Part shown: one piece after another, positions 52,970 to 63,559 of the stretch
Layout of the letters: the number at the start of each line of letters is the position of its first letter
Numbering within the stretch: position 1 is the first letter of the stretch
Assembly (NCBI GenBank): GCA_946811185.2
Contig: OX328102.1
Location: forward strand, 62,327,416 to 62,391,415
Direction: 5' to 3'
Origin: Hippopus hippopus
Taxonomy: Eukaryota; Mollusca; Bivalvia; Cardiida; Cardiidae
DNA length: 64,000 nucleotides
Translations under genes and position numbers: made by a program
The notes under the pieces: generated by a model
The model's input: the letters and a program-made list of their open reading frames with translations, nothing else
Database searches by the model: none
What the model was told of the DNA's origin: nothing

Positions 52970-53230
52970 AAATGAGCTATGCTCTGGCAAAAGGAGGCCT
53001 AATGCATCTCCATGATGCATGTTACCAAGCAAGTCATAACATAATTAAGGATCCATGAAATCTAGTTCATATAACAATTGACTGAATCATGAGACACACT
53101 GGTCCTTTGACGTGAAAAAAATCGACCAATAGCAAAAAGTTTCAGCCAAGGTCAGCGTGCGCAGGCTGACCTTGGTCGATACTATTTGCAGATCCATTAA
53201 GCCCCCTTTTCACAGAGCACGCCTCAAATG
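52970..53230 (+). repeat. MITE family B copy
   Basis: Starts AAATGAGCTATGCTCTGGC and ends TCACAGAGCACGCCTCAAATG, which may include an AAATG target duplication. The hairpin is shortened to GGTCAGCGTGCGCAGGCTGACC. Confidence 0.75.
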
Positions 53231-53404
53231 AAACTTACAGTCAGAACGTCCCCAACTGAACACATTCTCATCATGTGGGCAGAGTCCTCTTGATTGCCGG
53301 AAATTATTGCTCTTTCAGAGAACGTAAATCGTAAACTTGTCCATATTGAAAGTATTTTTGATAAGAAGTTGTGATTCAAATGATGGAACTTGTCTTTGAG
53401 AGGG

Positions 53405-53632
53405 TTTAATTCTTTACCACTCGACAAAATTTTGGACTGGTCAAAATTGAAAGCATTGGCAGATGACAAAATAAATGACTCAAAAATTGAAATTTGTTTT
53501 AGGAAGGGTAGAAAATATTTCGGGAAAAGGAGAAAATGCTGGTTACCAGCATTTTCTCCTTTTCCCACAATGTTTTCAAAAGACTTCTTTATCAGGGTCG
53601 TTAAAAGTCAGGATTGTGTGGTAAAGAGTTAA
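53405..53632 (+). mobile_element. Full-length MITE family A copy abutting the next
   Basis: Starts TTTAATTCTTTACCACTCG and ends GTGTGGTAAAGAGTTAA. The palindrome 53522-53575 is perfect. Its terminal TTAA (53629-53632) is also the first TTAA of the next copy. Confidence 0.8.
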
Positions 53633-53850
53633 CTCTTTACCACAACACAAAAATGAAGACTTGTCCAAATTCAAAGCATTTGCAGAGTACAATTTACATG
53701 TGGCTCAAATGATGGAATTTGTCTTTGATAAGATAAAAAAACGTTGTGGGAAAAGGAGAAATTGCTGGCTACTAGCATTTTCTTCTTTTTTCAGAGTGTT
53801 TTGAAAAGGCTTCCTTCTCTGGGTTTCTCTGCCTTAAGGCCCTCAGAAAG
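53629..53850 (+). mobile_element. MITE family A copy sharing TTAA with its neighbour
   Basis: Starts TTAACTCTTTACCACAACAC. Palindrome 53745-53805 with mismatches. The right end is lost into a following decayed copy (53835-53950). Confidence 0.7.
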
Positions 53851-54114
53851 AAGATGTTAAATAACATTGTGTGGAAAAAGGAGAAAATGATAATCCTCAC
53901 AAGCATTTTCTCCTATTCCTACGATAGTGTTTTACTCTATCACAGACGATCTTTAATTTGATTAGCAATTATTTACCACAAATTCATTCAGCTAGAACAA
54001 TTGTAACAATTATAATTGTTGTTTGGTAGAGATTTTATTTACTATTATATATCTTATTTACTTACAGGTGACTGTCATGGTGAACATATTTCCAGATTTG
54101 TTATTTAGAGGTTC

Positions 54115-54290
54115 TTAGTTTGTTCCTCACCTGCAGCAGTGGTATTCATTGGTTTATCATGTGGAATGACACTACAGAGCCCTAATCTAAGCCTTATGAA
54201 CAGCAGGAAACAGATGAACAAGTTTGCTGTAGCCATGAAGTAACTGGAATACTGCTGAAGGTGGTGTAAAATGCCAGATGGAAACAAATC
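54115..54290 (+). repeat. Old SINE copy
   Basis: ACTACAGAGCCCTAATCTAAGCCTTAT, GTAGCCATGAAGTAACTGG and ATACTGCTGAAGGTGGTGTAAA are a diverged form of the 49272 SINE body and tail. Confidence 0.6.
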
Positions 54291-54740
54291 TGTGACTGGT
54301 TTAAGATGAACTTTGGACAGAGGTACTTGTACAAACTTTGTTCTAAATAATTGAAGCTCTTTCAATGCTCCTTCCACTTTAAATGCAGGTGACATATAGT
54401 ATCCCTGCTGTCCATAAGTATGCTATGGACATCCTGTCAACAGTAAGGAAAATGGTTTCTGTTTGTTATCTTTGTATACATTTTGAATGAGATTGATAAT
54501 TTCAACACAGGTAAATAATCAGATAATATAGTGGTGTAAAACTTTATTCAGTTGCTAAAACTATCACTTGCACTTCAATCCTTTGCTTCTCAGCTGATTT
54601 TTCTGTGCTTACAAATATGTTTACATTGTAAACATTAGTAAAGCATTTACCCTGAAAGCGTGGAGTAAACAAAATTGAAATTTTCATTCAGGAAAAATAA
54701 GCCAACTAATTGTTATTTCAAAGCTGCCTTTTGGATAGAA
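54291..54740. other. No feature recognised
   Basis: No ORF of note and no repeat shared with the window. Confidence 0.35.
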
Positions 54741-54744
54741 TGTC

Positions 54745-55075
54745 TCTGCATAGTGGTCACGGTAGATCCCAGGTCAGTCTGCAGTAAACTTGCAGTCTGA
54801 TCTTGGATCTTCACTTGCGGCAAACACAGCTATAATTGTGAAACCACCTTTAGACAGAATATAATGGTTTGTGTAGATCCCAGATCAGTCTGTATTAAAC
54901 ATGCAGTGTGATCTTGGATCTTCACTGGCAGCAAAGGCAACTATATTTGTGAAACTGGCTTTAGTCAGAGCACAACAGTTGATGTAGATCCCAGATCAGC
55001 CTGCATTAAATATGCAGTGTGATCTTGGATCTTCACTAGCCGCAAAGGCAACTATATTTGTGAATAGTACTTGAA
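54745..55075 (+). repeat. Family C palindrome amplified as about 111-bp tandem units
   Basis: GTAGATCCCAGATCAGTCTG, a mid part with TGCAGT(C/G)TGATCTTGGATCT and GGCAACTATATTTGTGAA occur three times with starts near 54766, 54877 and 54986. The units are more like each other than like other C copies. Confidence 0.7.
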
Positions 55076-55294
55076 GGGTTTAAAAGATGTGTTGAAATCA
55101 ATGTGAATTTTGCTTTCTATTTTCAGGAAGACAATGTGATGTAGAGATGGGTATCAGACTGAACTTTTCCGGCCAGGAGTATTGTACTACAGAGTGAATG
55201 TTTTAACCAGTTACTGCCTGAAAAAAAAAATAGTATTTTTAAGACTGTTTTGACCTATGTGGAAATTTAGCAGATCTTCAGTCATCGTCTTGCC

Positions 55295-55650
55295 TTAACC
55301 CTTTTTATCACACCATCCCTAGTTTTAATAAAAGCAAAAAGAATTTTAAAAACATTTTCTCCTTTTACGAAAATGTTTTTTATCCTTTCAAAGACAAATC
55401 CCACATTTTCGGAGACATTTAATCCTTTACCACATAATCCCAGCTTTTGACGACCCTGAGAAAGAAACCTTTTCACAACATTGTGTGAAAAGGAGAAAAT
55501 GATAGTTATCAGCATTTTCTCCCTTTCCCACAATGTTTTCTACCCTTCTCACATCATGTTTTAATTTTTCAGTCACATTTATTTTGTCGTCTGCAAATCC
55601 TTCCAATTTGGACTCGCCTAAAATCTTGTCATTAGGTAAAGAGTTAATTT
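55295..55650 (+). repeat. Two MITE family A copies
   Basis: A decayed copy at 55300-55425 and a fuller one from TTTAATCCTTTACCACATAA (55424) to TGTCATTAGGTAAAGAGTTA, with palindrome 55478-55540. Confidence 0.7.
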
Positions 55651-55799
55651 GTTGTCTGCAAATGCTTTCAGTTTGGATAAATCTAAAATTTCATTGTTTG
55701 ATAAAGACTTAAACAGTAGGGCTTAGGCCTACATAATATGGTATACATTTCAATTCCTGTTGTAGACCTTTACTAATATTTTGCCGTGTAATAAATAGT

Positions 55800-56085
55800 T
55801 TTAAACCATTTACCACACAATCCTGACTTAAAAGACCCTGAGAAAGAAGTCTTTTGAAAACATTGTGGGAAAAGAAGAAAATGCTGATAACCAGCTTTTT
55901 CTCCTTTTCCCACAATGTTTTCTATCCTTACGAAGTCATATCCCATAATTTGAAAGACATTTTATTTCCGACAATGTTTCCTATCCTGTCTTAAGACAAA
56001 AGCTGGATTTGAGGCACACTTGTCAACTGCAAATGCCTTCAACTTGGACACGTCCAAAATTTGGTCATGTTGTAAAGATTTAAGG
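55800..56085 (+). repeat. MITE family A copy with duplicated right arm
   Basis: Starts TTTACCACACAATCCTGAC; palindrome 55858-55918. The right arm is followed by a second TTTCCTATCCTGTC arm and ends TTGGTCATGTTGTAAAGATT. Confidence 0.65.
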
Positions 56086-56099
56086 GATCTTGGCCTTTA

Positions 56100-56312
56100 G
56101 GTGAACCCTTTACTGACCAACCAAATTTTTAATCTTTCTAAATTCAAAGCATTTGCAGACAATAAAGTAAATGTGGTGTAAGTTTTTTTGAAAGGGTAGA
56201 AAACATAGTGGGAAAAGGAGAAAATGCTAGTTACCTTTCCTGCTCCTTTTCCCACCATGTTTTCAAAAGTGTAATTTCCAAAGGTCATTAAAATTGTGTG
56301 GTAGAGGGTTAA
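56100..56312 (+). repeat. MITE family A copy
   Basis: Starts GAACCCTTTACTGACCAACC and ends TTGTGTGGTAGAGGGTTAAA. Palindrome centre rearranged (GCTAGTTACCTTTCCTGC). Confidence 0.7.
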
Positions 56313-56377
56313 ATGCATTAAAATGTTTGTAAGTACATACTGATGTAACACTCTTTAGCAATATTTACTGTTGATGA

Positions 56378-56606
56378 TTAACTCTTTACCAAACGACAAA
56401 GTTTTAAACTTGTCCAAATTGAAAGCATTTGCAGATGACAAAATAAATGTGACTCATGAAATGAAACTTGACTTCAGATGAATAGAAAACATTGTGGGAA
56501 AAGGAGAAAATGCTGGTTACCAGCATTTTCTCCTTTTCCCACAATGTCTTCAGAAGGCTTCTTCCTCTGGGCTGTAAAAACCAGGGATTGTTTGGTAAAG
56601 GGTTAA
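56378..56606 (+). mobile_element. Full-length MITE family A copy
   Basis: Starts TTAACTCTTTACCAAACGAC and ends TTGTTTGGTAAAGGGTTAA. The palindrome at 56490-56548 is perfect. One of the best type copies. Confidence 0.8.
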
Positions 56607-56744
56607 GGTTGTAAGCTAACTGAAAGCATTGAAAAACAAAAAAAGAATTTTTGAAGAAAACATTTCATTATCTCACTTCATTCGTTACTTGAAACAAAAA
56701 CTTTAGCCTTGTCCGTATTGAAAGCATTTGCAGACCACAGATGT

Positions 56745-56975
56745 TAACTCTATACCAAACCACAAAATTTTAGACCTGTCCAATTTGAAAGTATTTGCAG
56801 ACGATATATTAAATGTGACTTGAACGATGGAATCTGTCCGTGATAGGGTAGAAACAATTGTGGGACTTGGAAAAAATGCTAGGATATTGGCATTTTCTCC
56901 TTTTCCCACAATGTTTCCAAAATCTCTCTTAAGTAGGATTGTTAAAACTTGGGATTGTGTGGTAGTGTTACCTTA
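56745..56975 (+). repeat. MITE family A copy
   Basis: Starts TTAACTCTATACCAAACCAC and ends ATTGTGTGGTAGTGTTA. Left half of the palindrome altered (GTGGGACTTGGAAAAAATGC). Confidence 0.7.
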
Positions 56976-57362
56976 TTTATCCGTTTACCAAGCAAAAGAA
57001 TGTTAGACTAGACAAAATTAAAAGCATTTTCTGGAAACCTGCTTTCCACATTGAGAAGCAAATGCTGTAATTTCAGTCTAATTGAATATAACATAAGTAA
57101 ATGCTTTTAGTCCAAAACTTTGTTGTTTGGTAAAGAATTACTTTATCCATGAGTTGATTTTCATGGGTGGATGTTTTTGTGGATTCCTTTTTTCTTTGAA
57201 GAATTCTGATCTGTCAAAATTAATGGCTGCTGTGAGAGTTGGTTTGTTTTCTCTCAATAAACTAATATCTATTTTTGATGGTCAAAGGGAAATAACCCTT
57301 TGCAACATTGTTAGTATTGTACATGAAATTGTTAGTATTTGTACACTTTTGTGTTTTGCAAG

Positions 57363-57590
57363 TTAACCCTTTACCAAACTGTCACAGGTTTTTGAACCCT
57401 AAAAGAGAAAGTTTTGAAAACATTGTGGGAAAAGGAGAAAATGCTGGTAACCAGCATTTTCTCCTTTTCCCACAATGTTTTCTACCCTTCCTAAAACAAG
57501 TTTCAGTTTTTGAGTCACATTTATTTTTTCGTCTTAAAATGCTGTCAATTTGGACAAGTCTAAAATTTTGTCATTTTGGAAAGAGTTAAA
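57363..57590 (+). mobile_element. Full-length MITE family A copy
   Basis: Starts TTAACCCTTTACCAAACTGT and ends TTGTCATTTTGGAAAGAGTT. Perfect palindrome 57418-57481. Confidence 0.78.
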
Positions 57591-57861
57591 CAGTGTTCAA
57601 TTTTTTATCCATATCGATTGATTTTGCTACCTGACTTGTATTTTTGGATTTCACTTAGATTAGTTTCATATAGGGCAAAGAGAAATATATGTTTAATTCC
57701 AATGTTTTCTTCAAGTACTTTACCACTCATGCCAGTGGAAAAGGGGTTTTTTTTTTGGAAATTTTATGTCCAAAAATCAGTTTGTCAGAATTAATTATTT
57801 TGCATGGAGGATCATAGGGTAGACTCTCATTATATTTACTGACATAATCTTGATGTCAGAG

Positions 57862-58280
57862 TTAACCCTTTACCACACAATCTCGACTTATAACGATCCG
57901 GAGAAAGATGCCATTTGAAAACATTGTGGGAAAAGGAGAAAATGCTGGTAACCAGCATTTTCTCCTTTTCCCACAATGTTTTCAACAAACATTACTTCAG
58001 TAGGCTTGGCTTTTTTTCCATATAGAATATTATAGAATAATTTATGGATTAATCCTTTACAAAGCAAATCCCATGTTTCATGGAATCTGAAGAAGACAGT
58101 TTCTGAAAACTTTGTGGGGAAAAGAGAAAATGCTGTTAACCAGCATTTTCTCCTTTTCCAACAATGTTTTCAACCATTTCAAATACAGGAATTATGCTTT
58201 TAGCTACACTGACTTTGTTGTCTGCAAATGCTTTCAATTTGGTTGCTTAGAAAAATGAATTGTTCGGTGAAGAGTTAATG
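57862..58280 (+). repeat. Two MITE family A copies
   Basis: 57862-57985 is a left half with perfect palindrome (TTAACCCTTTACCACACAAT). 58050-58280 is a fuller copy (TTAATCCTTTACAAAGCAAA to TGTTCGGTGAAGAGTTAA). Confidence 0.72.
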
Positions 58281-58402
58281 TTCCGCTTTATGCCAATATC
58301 ATGTGGATCACTTACATGTAGGTGTAAGGCAGTGGAGCAATACTGGACCTTCATGGTCCTCTTGTTAAAGGATGTATTCTTTTGCAAATTTTGTTTATCA
58401 AA

Positions 58403-58628
58403 AACCCTTTACCACACAATCCTGAGTTTTTAACGACCCTGAAGAAGAAAGCTTTTGAAAACATTAAGGGAAAAAAGGAGAAAATACTGGTAACCAGCAT
58501 TTTCTCCCTGTCCCAAAATTTTTTCTACTTGTCAGAGGTCTTTGGCGAATTTCTACCAATTTTGAATAAGTGGTATGCAGATGCTCTGTTTCCTTGAGTC
58601 TAGAATTTTGTCGTTTTGTAAGAAGTTA
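58403..58628 (+). repeat. MITE family A copy
   Basis: Starts CCCTTTACCACACAATCCTG and ends TTTTGTCGTTTTGTAAGAAG. Palindrome 58465-58520 with mismatches. Confidence 0.7.
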
Positions 58629-58654
58629 CAGCTCTGAAACCAGTTAAAGTTGCT

Positions 58655-58735
58655 TTTACAGACAGTGATGATCAAGATCAGACTGCACAGAATCTGCAGT
58701 CTGATCTTGGATCTCCAATGTCCACATTTCCAGAA
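58655..58735 (+). repeat. MITE family C core palindrome
   Basis: GATCAAGATCAGACTGCACAG faces CTGCAGTCTGATCTTGGATC. Confidence 0.65.
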
Positions 58736-58927
58736 CATAGTCTGGCTATAGCAACCTTGATCTAGCAATAGTGTGGCTGAGTTTCCATAATTTTAAGAAT
58801 CATTTCGTTAATTTATGGATCTAAGGGTTAAAGGTAGGGGTTAATGACTTTTCTTTCTTTACCAAGTGTTGTATATAAAAGTCATGGGATTCAGAATGTC
58901 ATTAATGTTGTAGAAACTTTGAACCTG

Positions 58928-59165
58928 TTTAACCCTTTACCACACAATCCCGAGTTTTAAGGACCCTGTTGTTAGGATAGAGTTTTTGAAAACATTGTGG
59001 GAAAAGGAGAAAATGCTGTTAACCAGCATTTTCTCCTTTTCCCACAATGTTTTCTGCCCTGTCAAAGAACTTTATTTCATTTTTGTTGCTTTAAAATTTG
59101 ATGTCTGCAGATGTTTTCAGTTTGGGAGAGTCTAATAAAATTTGTCGTTTGGAAATGGGTTTACT
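58928..59165 (+). mobile_element. Full-length MITE family A copy
   Basis: Starts TTTAACCCTTTACCACACAA and ends TTTGTCGTTTGGAAATGGG. Perfect palindrome 58990-59052. Confidence 0.75.
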
Positions 59166-59460
59166 CTCTACCAAACTTGCAAAATTTTAGACATAAATGG
59201 TGAAATGTTGTCTGAGAGAGGTAGAGCAAATTGTGAGAAAGTAAAAGATACTCACCTGATTTCTCAAAACACGGGATTAAAAGTAAAGGGTAAAGAATAT
59301 ACTGTAAGAATAGATGATGATTTTTGTCTTTGATAGGGTAGAAAACATTATGGGAAAAGGAGAAAATGCTGGTTACCAGCATTTTCTCCTTTTCCCACAA
59401 TGTTTTCAAAAGCCTTCCACAAGGTGGTTAAATCTCGAAATTGTGTAGTAAAATGGTAAC
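59158..59460 (+). mobile_element. MITE family A copy with longer left arm
   Basis: Starts GTTTACTCTCTACCAAACTT and ends AATTGTGTAGTAAAATGG. Perfect palindrome 59340-59403. The left arm has about 60 extra bases. Confidence 0.7.
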
Positions 59461-59504
59461 ATATTTAACCTTTTTATGTCATTCATACATGTTTTTGGAA
59501 TGTC

Positions 59505-59760
59505 TTAACCTTTTACCAAAAACCCAACTTTTGTCTACTTAAAGGAAGAAGACTCTTGAAAACATTTTGGGAAAAGGAGAAAATTATGGTATACAGCAAT
59601 TTTCTCCCTTTTCCAACATGCGTTCTAGCCTTTCAAAGACAAAATCCCAAAAATAAATCCCATCATTTGAGCCACATTTATTTGTCTTGGGAGGAAAAGG
59701 GAGAAAAATGGTGGTAACCCGTATTTTCTCATAGTCCCACAATACTTTATAGTTGAGCCA
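59505..59760 (+). repeat. MITE family A copies, decayed
   Basis: TTAACCTTTTACCAAAAACC start and an imperfect palindrome 59560-59625; then a second palindrome remnant at 59690-59750 (GTGGTAACCCGTATTTTCTC). Confidence 0.6.
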
Positions 59761-59765
59761 CAACT

Positions 59766-59995
59766 TAACCCTTTACCACACAATCCCGACTTTTAACAAC
59801 CCTAAGAAACAGGCCTTTTGAAAACATTATGGGAAAAGGAGAAAATGCTGGTAACCAGCATTTTCTCCTTTTCCCACAATGTTTTCTACCATTCCCAAAG
59901 CAAATTTCTATTTTTGAGTCAAAGTAATTTTGACGTCTGCAAATGCTTTCAATTTGGACTAGCCCAAAATTTTGTCATCTGGTAAAGAGTTAAGG
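59766..59995 (+). mobile_element. Full-length MITE family A copy
   Basis: Starts TTAACCCTTTACCACACAAT and ends TTGTCATCTGGTAAAGAGTT. Palindrome 59822-59885 perfect. A spare right arm (60000-60055) follows. Confidence 0.78.
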
Positions 59996-60104
59996 GTCAT
60001 CTGCAAATGCTCTTAATTTGATGAATCTAAAATTTTGTAATTTGGTAAGAAGTTAAAAATGTCTATTGTGATGATTTTATTGTATTGATTTTAACACTGT
60101 CAAA

Positions 60105-60570
60105 CCATTTTGTTACAAAATCTGTATGTAGTAGGCTTTTGAAAACATTGTGGAAAATTGTGGAAGTGCTTTTAACCAGCATATACTCCTTTTACACTGT
60201 GTTTCATATCTCTTGAAAGACAAATTCTATTATTTGAAACACATTTTATATGTCCTCTGCAGATGCTTTCAAATTGGACAACTCTAAAATTCTGTTGTTT
60301 GTTTGAAAAAGTCTGTATTGTGATGTGTTTGTCTTAATTTTAAGCCCTTATAAAACCAGCCATTGTTTTAAAAAAAAAAATGATTAAATAAGCTTTTGAA
60401 AACACTGTGGAAAATGGTGAAACTGCTGGTAACCAGCATTTTTTTTCTTTTCTTCCATGTTTTCTACCCTTTCATAAACAAATCACATCATTTCAGCAAC
60501 ATCTCATTTGTGGCCTGCAAATATTTTCAATATGGAGAGTCCAAAATTTCATCATTTCATAAAGAGGGTT
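60105..60570 (+). repeat. Two decayed MITE family A copies
   Basis: One at 60105-60305 (GTGGAAAATTGTGGAAGTGC) and one at 60350-60570 (GTGGAAAATGGTGAAACTGC; right arm GGCCTGCAAATATTTTCAAT). Confidence 0.6.
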
Positions 60571-60579
60571 TTTTTTTGT

Positions 60580-60775
60580 AAACTCTTTACGAAACAAACA
60601 TTTTGAACTGGACCAAATTGAAAGCATTTGCAGACGACAAATTTAATGTTGCTAAAATCACGATTTCTGCCTTCAGTGGGGTAGAAAACGTGGGATAAGG
60701 AGAAAATGCTGGTTGTTTTCAAAATCCTTCTGTTTCAGGGTCGTTAAAAATTTGAATTATGTGGTAAAGAGGTAA
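60580..60775 (+). repeat. MITE family A copy, right palindrome arm deleted
   Basis: Starts AAACTCTTTACGAAACAAAC and ends ATTATGTGGTAAAGAGG. The palindrome stops after GGAGAAAATGCTGG. Confidence 0.65.
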
Positions 60776-60784
60776 AAATATTCT

Positions 60785-61178
60785 GTATTGTGATATATAG
60801 GATCTGACATGAGTTGGCGTTGAGATAAAATTTTACTAAACGAGTCTAGAGAAAATGTTATTAAGCGAGCCTTTGGCGAGCTTAATATAATTTTTTCTTG
60901 ACGAGTTTAATAAAATTTTTATCTCATGTGCCAACGAATGTCAGATTCTTTTTGTCACATAACGATATTTTACAAATCATAGATTAGAAGATACAAAACC
61001 ATCTTACAGATGCACATGCGGCAATACCCATAAAACCCATTCACTTCTATGAAATACGTACAAAATGACGTCAAAAATGACGTCACACAATTGTGATATT
61101 AAATGTGTATGAGATAAGAAAATTTGTAATGGGTATATTACACTGAAAACAAGTGAGGTTATGTGATAAAAGGTTATT
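60785..61178 (-). repeat. Repeat family F copy with two CRE sites
   Basis: Reverse complement of 38655-39040 (GATCTGACATGAG, CATAACGATATTTTAC, AAAATGACGTCAAAAATGAC, AATGGGTATATTACACTG). An inner inverted repeat, GATAAAATTTTACTAAACG facing CGAGTTTAATAAAATTTTTATC, lies at 60823-60925. Confidence 0.6.
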
Positions 61179-61194
61179 GTCTTGATTTTGACTT

Positions 61195-61392
61195 TTTTTA
61201 AACTGGCCATTGTTTTTTTTTTTTTAAACAAAACTTTATGGAAAATGGCAAATGTGCTTGTAACCAGCATTTTCTCTCTTCGGCAATGTTTTCTACTCCT
61301 TGAATGACAAATTTCATCGTCATAGCTACATTCAATTTGTGGTCTTTTAAATTTGACAAGTCTGAAATTTTGTTGTTTGGTGGAGAGATGAA
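61195..61392 (+). repeat. Decayed MITE family A copy
   Basis: Palindrome remnant GCTTGTAACCAGCATTTTC near 61255 and right end GTTGTTTGGTGGAGAG. Confidence 0.6.
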
Positions 61393-61514
61393 CTTTTTTA
61401 CTTGTTTCAATCTTTTTAATGATTTTATTGAAGACTTTTGTATTTGTGTAATGAGATTTTTCCAATTAACAAAATTTTAATTATTCTGTATTGAAGGCAT
61501 TTGCTTTCGACAAT

Positions 61515-61862
61515 TTAACCCTTTACCATGCAATCCCAAATTCTAATGACCATGAGAATGAAAGCCTTTAGAAAACATTGTGGAAAAAGGAGAAAATGTT
61601 GGTAACCAGTATTTTCTCCTTTTCACACAATGTTTTTCTAGCCTTTCAAATACAAATTCCATAATTTGAAAAACATCTGTGTTGTGCAAAGGCTTTCAGT
61701 TTAGACTGGTTTAAAATTTTGTCTTTTGATAAAGAGATATGGTTTAAATAATGGTAATTGTGTGTGAAAAGATAAAAAAAAAACATTGTGGGAAAGGGGA
61801 AAATGCTGAAATGCTGGTAACCAGCATTTTCTCCTTTTCCCACAGTGTTTTTAATTTTTTTT
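61515..61862 (+). repeat. Two MITE family A copies
   Basis: 61515-61738 (TTTAACCCTTTACCATGCAA to TGTCTTTTGATAAAGAG; palindrome 61575-61632) and a partial palindrome at 61780-61850 with a short duplicated AAATGCTG. Confidence 0.7.
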
Positions 61863-61869
61863 TTAAGAT

Positions 61870-62210
61870 TGTTGAATTTTATCTTTGGGTAATATGTTTC
61901 TGTTGTATACATGTACATTTTATCTTGAGTATTAAAACATTTTCTCTATATTTGTGTGTTCTTGCTTCAACTTAATCTCTGCACAGAAAAATAAGTCCTT
62001 CAAACATGAAGAAAAAAAATAAAGATTCAATTTTTATTAAACACCTCTGTATTAAAATTGATAATTTCAAAAACAGAGAGCAGTAAAAGGTAATTTTCCT
62101 GGGTCCCACAATCGCCTACCCAAGTGTCTTTCTTGCCCGTTCTCTATCCGGCTGTTGTTTCTCTATCCAGGTGTCTTTCTGTCTGCAAGTATCTTTTTTT
62201 TTTGTTTTCC
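61870..62210. other. No feature recognised
   Basis: AT-rich sequence. AAAGATTCAATTTTTATTAA and similar tracts only. Confidence 0.35.
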
Positions 62211-62290
62211 GGGCTGGGTGCGGTTTCGATCTCGGTTCGCCGAGTTCCAAGTCGGCTCCCCTGACCATTAGACCAATTTGGAGCCTATCA
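62205..62290 (-). repeat. tRNA-like (Ser GGA-like) sequence, probably a SINE head
   Basis: On the minus strand TTGGTCTAATGGTCAGGGG resembles box A, and CCGACTTGGAACTCGG could form an anticodon stem with loop anticodon GGA. The box B region (GAGATCGAAACCG) is imperfect, so it is not called a tRNA gene. Confidence 0.35.
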
Positions 62291-62454
62291 GATTAAGGTT
62301 GTAGTTTATATTTGAATACAATGTCTTGTAAAAACATTGAAAAAAAAAAAGTTGTACCGGAAGTCTCACTATAAACGCCAAGTGAGTTAAGTTCTTCAAT
62401 CAAAACTCTCAACCAAACTGGTTCGTGTTTCAACAACCGCTGAGAGAGGGCTTT

Positions 62455-62755
62455 TAAATGCATTTTAGAAAAAGGAGAAAATGCTGGTCACCAATATTTT
62501 CTCTGTTCCCACAATGTTTTCTTCACTTTCAAAGAAAAATCCCGATATTTGAGCCAGAATTAATTCTTTACCAAATGACAGGCGACAAAATATATGTGAC
62601 TGAAAAATCGAAATCTGCTTTGGAAGGGTAGAAAACATTGTGGGAAAAGGAGAAAATGCTGGTAACCAGCATTTTCTCCTTTTCCCACAATGTTTTCAAC
62701 AGGCTTCATTTTCAGGGTCTTTAAAAGTCGGGATTGTGTGGTAAAGGCTTAAATT
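62455..62755 (+). repeat. Two MITE family A copies
   Basis: A decayed one at 62455-62560 and a compact 190-bp copy from TTAATTCTTTACCAAATGAC (62562) to GTGTGGTAAAGGCTTAA with perfect palindrome 62632-62695. Confidence 0.72.
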
Positions 62756-62789
62756 GTAAATCGTCTACACAGGCGGTTATTAAGAACGA

Positions 62790-63003
62790 TTCTCTACCCA
62801 TATCCTGCGAAATAATTTCAAATGAAACTTTCCAGCCGACAGTAAAAACCCAAGTTTTGCTATTTCAAAGGTATTTTGAAGGAAAGACATCTCCTTATCG
62901 GTCAGTGTAGATCCAAGATCAGACTGTACGTTCTGTGCAGTCTGATCTTGGGTCTACACTGTCCGCAAAAGGTCAGTGAGTCGCGCTTTGCAGCCTCAGG
63001 GTT
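62790..63003 (-). repeat. MITE family C copy, reverse orientation
   Basis: GAAACTTTCCAGCCGACAGT, CATCTCCTTATCGGTCAGTG, hairpin GATCAGACTGTACGTTCTGTG and end GTCGCGCTTTGCAGCCTC then AGGGTTAA. Confidence 0.75.
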
Positions 63004-63189
63004 AATTTTTGTTGTCTGGTAAAGTGTTCGTTTCAACTAAAAAAAAATACAAAACTCGGCACCTTTGCAGTCAAACACGTATGCAGCAGATAACTTTGAA
63101 AATATCCCTGTAAAATACTAATGGTGATACCAAATACGAATTCAAGTAAGGCGTATAGCCAGACGGTTGATCGATTACATTGGAGTTTA

Positions 63190-63425
63190 ACGCCGTTTTA
63201 ACAGCTTAGGTGATATCACGGCGGCCAATGCACCTACGCGTGTGTTTCCTGGCTTTCTCACACCAGTACTGACACAACTTTCTTTCCAAGTCACTGACTA
63301 CTTTCTCACATGCATTAGAGGTGAGAGGCGAAAAATCGTAGGAAAGAAAGTTTGCCTCACCCGGATATCGAACTCGCAACCACTAGGTCACGAGTCCGAT
63401 ACACTAACCACTGAGCTACCCGGGC
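63190..63425 (-). mobile_element. tRNA-derived SINE, third subfamily, reverse
   Basis: Begins with the reversed tail (GGAGTTTAACGCCGTTTTAA) and ends with reversed box B (GGATATCGAACTCGCAACC) and box A (CTAACCACTGAGCTACCCG). Same subfamily as 52232. Confidence 0.8.
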
Positions 63426-63559
63426 GTGCTGTATAGCCAGCCTCGGAAGTCCGGATTTCAACATTAACCATCAAATAAACGAAATGATATCTCTAAATTA
63501 AAAACGGTGACCAAATCTAAATTTCGAAATTGATTTTGCCAGAAAATAAAAACTAAATA

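Noticed and set aside
9635..62700. Many recurrent ORFs containing [16 protein letters not shown] or [16 protein letters not shown]
   Set aside because: These are translations of the family A MITE palindrome in different frames and strands, not a protein family.
9725..62755. Regularly repeated palindromes as a CRISPR array
   Set aside because: Repeats are eukaryotic MITEs of over 200 bp with irregular spacing and no unique spacers of constant length, in an intron-containing genome.
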